Assembly: GCA_030040395.1 (NCBI GenBank)
Contig: JASHTU010000371.1
Span: forward strand, 1-9,451
Length of the DNA stretch: 9,451 nt
Direction: 5' to 3'
Origin: Acidobacteriaceae bacterium
Lineage (GTDB): Bacteria; Acidobacteriota; Terriglobia; Terriglobales; Acidobacteriaceae
This document shows, piece after piece, positions 7,189 to 9,451 of this stretch. The translations under genes and the position numbers were made by a program. Position 1 is the first letter of the stretch. The number at the start of each line of letters is the position of its first letter. The notes under the pieces were generated by a model. The model was not told where the DNA came from. It was given only the letters and a program-made list of their open reading frames with translations, and searched no databases.

Positions 7189-7455
7189 GGTGTATCGACA
7201 TATACGGGTGGGCAGCGTTGCGAGCGAAAATTGGGCCAGACGAGGCGGAGGCCGAAGGCTTTGGCGGCTCCAAGGTCGAGGCCGACAACGAAGTATGGCC
7301 CAATTTGCGCCGCAACCCGGAGGGACGGGGCCATTTTCCCTCATCTCTGTGTCGTTCGTCGCTAGCAGACGCCCGGTATGCGTCGCTCCTCTCTCCTTGA
7401 TCTGAGAAAAAATGGCTCCCGTCGCTGCCCGCTCGTATATGTCGATACACCCTAG
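7185..7455 (+). mobile_element. MITE-like element with 33-bp terminal inverted repeats and three-way-junction structure
   Basis: The ends 7185-7217 and 7423-7455 are inverted repeats of 33 bp with two differences, starting CTAGGGTGTATCGACATA. Both differences (7207/7433 and 7209/7431) would be G-U pairs in a + strand transcript. Inside, 7217-7238 pairs with 7296-7316 (core AAATTGGGCCA, one bulge, one mismatch), and 7324-7343 pairs with 7403-7423 (GACGGG, GCCATTTT, CTCA). The three stems meet almost without spacers, so the unit draws as a Y. A smaller hairpin, GCCGAA-GGC-TTTGGC, sits at 7251-7265 in one arm tip. Each outer end is TA inside CTAG, compatible with a TA target duplication. No credible protein is encoded. 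It may be a non-autonomous mobile element, a structured RNA, a ribA transcript terminator, or more than one of these. Confidence 0.7.
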
Positions 7456-7487
7456 GGAACAGGGAATAGGGACCTGGGACTGGGGAA
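7453..7487. repeat. degenerate 7-bp tandem repeats next to the inverted-repeat element
   Basis: Five units follow each other: TAGGGAA, CAGGGAA, TAGGGAC, CTGGGAC, TGGGGAA. The first unit overlaps the right end of the inverted-repeat element. They resemble the CAGGGAT/CAGGGAA units at 5885-5940. Confidence 0.6.
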
Positions 7488-7730
7488 CAAAAGAACGAGG
7501 AAAGAAGAAGGGTGGCGTGCCTCGAGACCTTCGATTGCATCAGAAAGGGCCAATATCCTGCATGAATCCTCGTACGGGCGCGTATCGCATAAGATTTTCC
7601 ACTTCGGATGTGAAGAAATTCAACACCAGGGATCCAGGAAAAACACGCTGTCATTCTTCTTGGCGCTTTCCATCAGCGGAAGCTTTTCATTGAAATCAGC
7701 GAGTTGCCTCTTTTCGCGTGGAACCGCGGA
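7488..7730. other. noncoding stretch between the repeat element and cutC
   Basis: I see no gene here that I can support: reading frames are short or continue through the repeat element, and none resembles a family I know. A 7-bp direct repeat ATCAGCG occurs at about 7673 and 7695. A 4-bp CGCG stem at 7715-7728 is too weak to call a cutC terminator. Confidence 0.4.
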
Positions 7731-8462
7731 TTATCGGGTGATCCTGGCCGAAGCGAAGTCGTCGAGTTCCTGCTTGAGGATTCGCACGGCGGTGCGTACA
7801 TCAGCTTCCAGCGTGGCGGCGTCGGCGGCTCCGTTTTCGCGCTTGAGCGAACTGTGCAGGGCGAAGGCGCGCGCGCGGCGCACCACCTGAACCAGGTTGG
7901 AGAGGCGCAAGCCGCCGCCCGCGACAATATGGATGCGGCCGGCGGCGCGGCCGGCGAGATGGGCGAGGGAATCGGCTCCGGTCAGCACGTCGGCGGCGCC
8001 TCCGGAGGTGAGCAGGGCGTCGACCCCGGTTTCGACGATGCGATCGAGGGCCTGGTCGAGGTCGGCGGTTTCGTCGAAGGCGCGATGAAAGGTGACCTGC
8101 ATGGGGTGGGCCTGCTCGACGAGCAGGCGGGTCCGCGCCACGTCCACGCGGCCATCGGAGCGCAGCACGCCGACGGCGACGCCGCTGGCTCCGGCGGTGC
8201 GAGCCTGGTCAATTTGGCGCTGCATTTGCGTGAACTCGGCCGGCGAAAAGACGAAATCGCCGGGCCGGGGACGGATGAGCACCAGGACGGGAATGGAGAC
8301 GGCGGCAATAGTCGCCTTGAAAAGGCCGGGGTCAGGAGTGATGCCGCCGCAAGCGCGCTGCGAACAAAGTTCGACGCGATTGGCGCCGCCCGACTCGGCT
8401 GCCCGCGCGGCCCCGACAGTTTCAACGCACAACTCGAAAAAGGGATGCGGAGCCGCTTGCAA
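7731..8462 (-). CDS. cutC: CutC family protein
   Basis: 243 residues, the usual length for this TIM-barrel family. Signatures in order are FELCVE, GGANRVELCS, GGITPDPGL, LIRPRPGDFVFS, MQVTFHRAFDE, ALLTSGGA and HIVAGGGL. The start is TTG at 8462, with a purine-rich site (AAGGGAAAG) a few bases upstream and no in-frame ATG nearby. The stop is TAA. The family was named for copper tolerance in E. coli, but that phenotype was later traced to the small RNA MicL transcribed from within cutC, so a copper role should not be assumed; the enzymatic activity is not settled. The gene stands alone on the - strand, and its upstream region holds three 13-bp direct repeats. Confidence 0.93.
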   Translation of the reverse strand: MQAAPHPFFELCVETVGAARAAESGGANRVELCSQRACGGITPDPGLFKATIAAVSIPVLVLIRPRPGDFVFSPAEFTQMQRQIDQARTAGASGVAVGVLRSDGRVDVARTRLLVEQAHPMQVTFHRAFDETADLDQALDRIVETGVDALLTSGGAADVLTGADSLAHLAGRAAGRIHIVAGGGLRLSNLVQVVRRARAFALHSSLKRENGAADAATLEADVRTAVRILKQELDDFASARITR

Positions 8463-8532
8463 ATGACTTTCCCTTCGCTATCGGTTGCGCTTGGCTCGGC
8501 GAATGAGCGAAGCCGGTCAATGAGCCGGCCAA

Positions 8533-8571
8533 GATCCGTTAAGAGGATCCGTTAAAGGGATCAAATTAGGG
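8533..8571. repeat. three 13-bp direct repeats upstream of cutC
   Basis: The units are GATCCGTTAAGAG (8533-8545), GATCCGTTAAAGG (8546-8558) and GATCAAATTAGGG (8559-8571). The first two share 10 identical leading bases and the third is degenerate. They lie about 70-110 bp before the cutC start, on the promoter side. A short GCCGG/CCGGC hairpin (8512-8529) is adjacent. They could be binding sites for a regulator, or simple repeat expansion. Confidence 0.45.
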
Positions 8572-9191
8572 CCGTGATCCCGGGTGTTTCGATGTCCGAG
8601 TTGAGCGAATCGCGGCCGATATGAAAGGCCCAGCTTCGAGTGGATGAAAAAACTCGCAACGGGCCCCGCAATCGGGCGAACGAGCTCAATTTCAGAAGCA
8701 TACACCAAATTTGCGGAAAACGCGCCAATTATTGATCAATTTATTTGTTTATGATCGAGAATTAGATTTTCAACCGATCTTCCCGGAAATGGGAACCAAC
8801 AGGAGTGAATTTCAAGTCTTCTGGGCGGTTTCGGGACGAATTTGCAGGAAAGATCTATAATCTTTTCACTGATAAATCAACAACTTGATTGTTTTCCTCC
8901 ATTTTTTTCATTTTATCTCTTGCGATTTAAAAAACCCTGGAGTAAGATTCCTCGCATACTAAAGGTTGCGCATTTGGATGCAATTTGATCAGATGTCGGC
9001 TGCGTCTGTGAATTTCGGCAGTTTCTGCCCTGATTACAGACGGCACAGCCCACGGGGCAGGGGAAATTTCCAAAGCGAGCGCTTCCCGGCCGCATCTTTT
9101 CGGAGCCGCCGCGAGGCGATTTTTACCCTTCGCTTTTGAGTCCCCCGCGGAGGCGAACCAACCAATCAGACCTGAACTCGAGGAGGTTCCA
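8572..9191. other. long noncoding leader before the Oar-like gene, AT-rich in part
   Basis: No gene is supported here. By hand count 8701-8940 is about 36% G+C, far below the rest of the window. It contains a perfect 10-bp palindrome ATTGATCAAT (8731-8740), a consensus TATAAT (8856-8861) without a good -35, and a 6-bp hairpin AATCAA/TTGATT (8875-8890). The part nearest the gene (about 9040-9170) is GC-rich and holds GGAAATTTCC and AAGC-GAGC-GCTT palindromes. This may be a long untranslated leader or contain a small RNA. Confidence 0.4.
8856..8861 (+). promoter_or_regulatory. consensus -10 box in the AT-rich leader
   Basis: A perfect TATAAT stands 331 bp before the GTG start of the Oar-like gene. 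Bases 8831-8840 at the -35 distance (TCGGGACGAA) do not resemble TTGACA. If it is used, the leader would be about 320 nt. Confidence 0.25.
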
Positions 9192-9451
9192 GTGAAGCAT
9201 AATCATCGAATTCTATTCGCAACGGCCGGATGCGCCTGCTTTCTGGCCCTGATGCTAGCATTGCCGGCCGCGTGGGCCCAGCAGGCTGCCGGATCGATTA
9301 CCGGGCTGGTGACCGACGCCTCCGGGTCCGTGGTCGCCAACGCCACCGTCACCGCGCGGGACGTGGAGCAGGGCACCACCTGGGTGACCAAGACCACCGG
9401 CGCGGGCCTTTACGAATTTCCCACCATTCCCATAGGCAGAATTGAAATTAA
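9192..9451 (+). CDS. Oar-like TonB-dependent receptor, N-terminal part (runs off the window)
   Basis: The frame opens with GTG at 9192-9194 behind a strong AGGAGG (9181-9186) and stays open for 86 codons to the window end. It begins (M)KHNHRILFATAGCACF and continues as a hydrophobic segment ending in LPAAWAQQA, a classic signal peptide with likely cleavage after AWA at residue 29. Residues 34-86 (GSITGLVTDASGSVVANA..., GLYEFPTIPIGRIEI) match a carboxypeptidase-regulatory-like beta-sandwich domain. In Acidobacteriota this pair is the usual N-terminus of large outer-membrane TonB-dependent, Oar-like receptors of about 1,000 residues or more, thought to import large or complexed substrates. The plug and barrel are not in view, so another exported protein with this domain cannot be excluded. 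Confidence 0.85.
   Translation, partial: MKHNHRILFATAGCACFLALMLALPAAWAQQAAGSITGLVTDASGSVVANATVTARDVEQGTTWVTKTTGAGLYEFPTIPIGRIEI

Noticed and set aside
6427..7344. N-terminal 300-codon extension of the acetyltransferase frame, antisense to ribA
   Set aside because: The frame stays open upstream of GTG 6426 only because of high G+C. A ribosome site and the GNAT start pattern both support 6426, and ribA is plainly coding on the other strand.
7178..7654. 158-codon frame on the - strand through the inverted-repeat element
   Set aside because: Most of it is repeat-element and heptamer sequence, and the product resembles no protein I know.
7704..8555. 283-codon + frame opposite cutC
   Set aside because: Antisense shadow; CutC signatures on the - strand are unambiguous.
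8517..8708. 63-codon - strand frame between cutC and the Oar-like gene
   Set aside because: Short, with no family resemblance and no convincing ribosome site.
9030..9062. sigma-54-like GG...GC element before the Oar-like gene
   Set aside because: The GGCAC...GGGC match does not have the required GG-N10-GC spacing.

Overview
The window looks like a chromosomal stretch from an Acidobacteriota member, probably class Terriglobia. This rests on four things: high G+C genes (about 65% in a sampled part of gpmI), a LytS-type kinase of the kind I associate with that phylum, the start of an Oar-like TonB-dependent receptor carrying a carboxypeptidase-regulatory-like domain, and G-rich intergenic heptamer repeats. 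The taxonomy is inference from remembered family patterns, not from a search.

Layout. Bases 1-144 are the C-terminal end of an IS256/mutator-type transposase, followed by a probable insertion-sequence end. gpmI (glycolytic phosphoglycerate mutase) reads + from 276 to 1883. Five loci then read on the - strand. From low to high coordinate they are: a zinc-ribbon protein of a recurrent but unnamed family (1933-2526); a small two-helix membrane protein with a zf-HC2-like zinc motif (2680-3141); a YycJ/WalJ-like metallo-beta-lactamase-fold hydrolase with a long disordered insertion (3402-4424); a LytS-type membrane histidine kinase (4565-5863); and a GNAT acetyltransferase gene broken by a 1-nt frameshift (5954-6426). 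Divergent from the last is ribA (GTP cyclohydrolase II, first step of riboflavin synthesis). cutC lies at 7731-8462 on the - strand. A roughly 730-bp noncoding, partly AT-rich leader precedes the first 86 codons of an exported Oar-like receptor that runs off the window.

The most striking structure is noncoding. Bases 7185-7455, starting inside the ribA stop codon, form a 271-bp element with 33-bp terminal inverted repeats. The interior is made of two more long stems, so the whole folds on paper as a three-way junction. It is flanked by TA, as expected of a MITE-like element that duplicates a TA target. Degenerate 7-bp tandem repeats sit right beside it and again upstream of the kinase gene. 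The second item of interest is the 1933-2526 protein: an N-terminal Cys4 ribbon, a short beta-prone motif resembling amyloid-signalling sequences, and a helical C-terminal domain.

The genes do not form one obvious pathway. They are housekeeping metabolism (gpmI, ribA), signalling and membrane genes, and accessory or mobile material. No CRISPR array, tRNA or rRNA was seen. All statements come from reading the sequence; no search or folding program was run.
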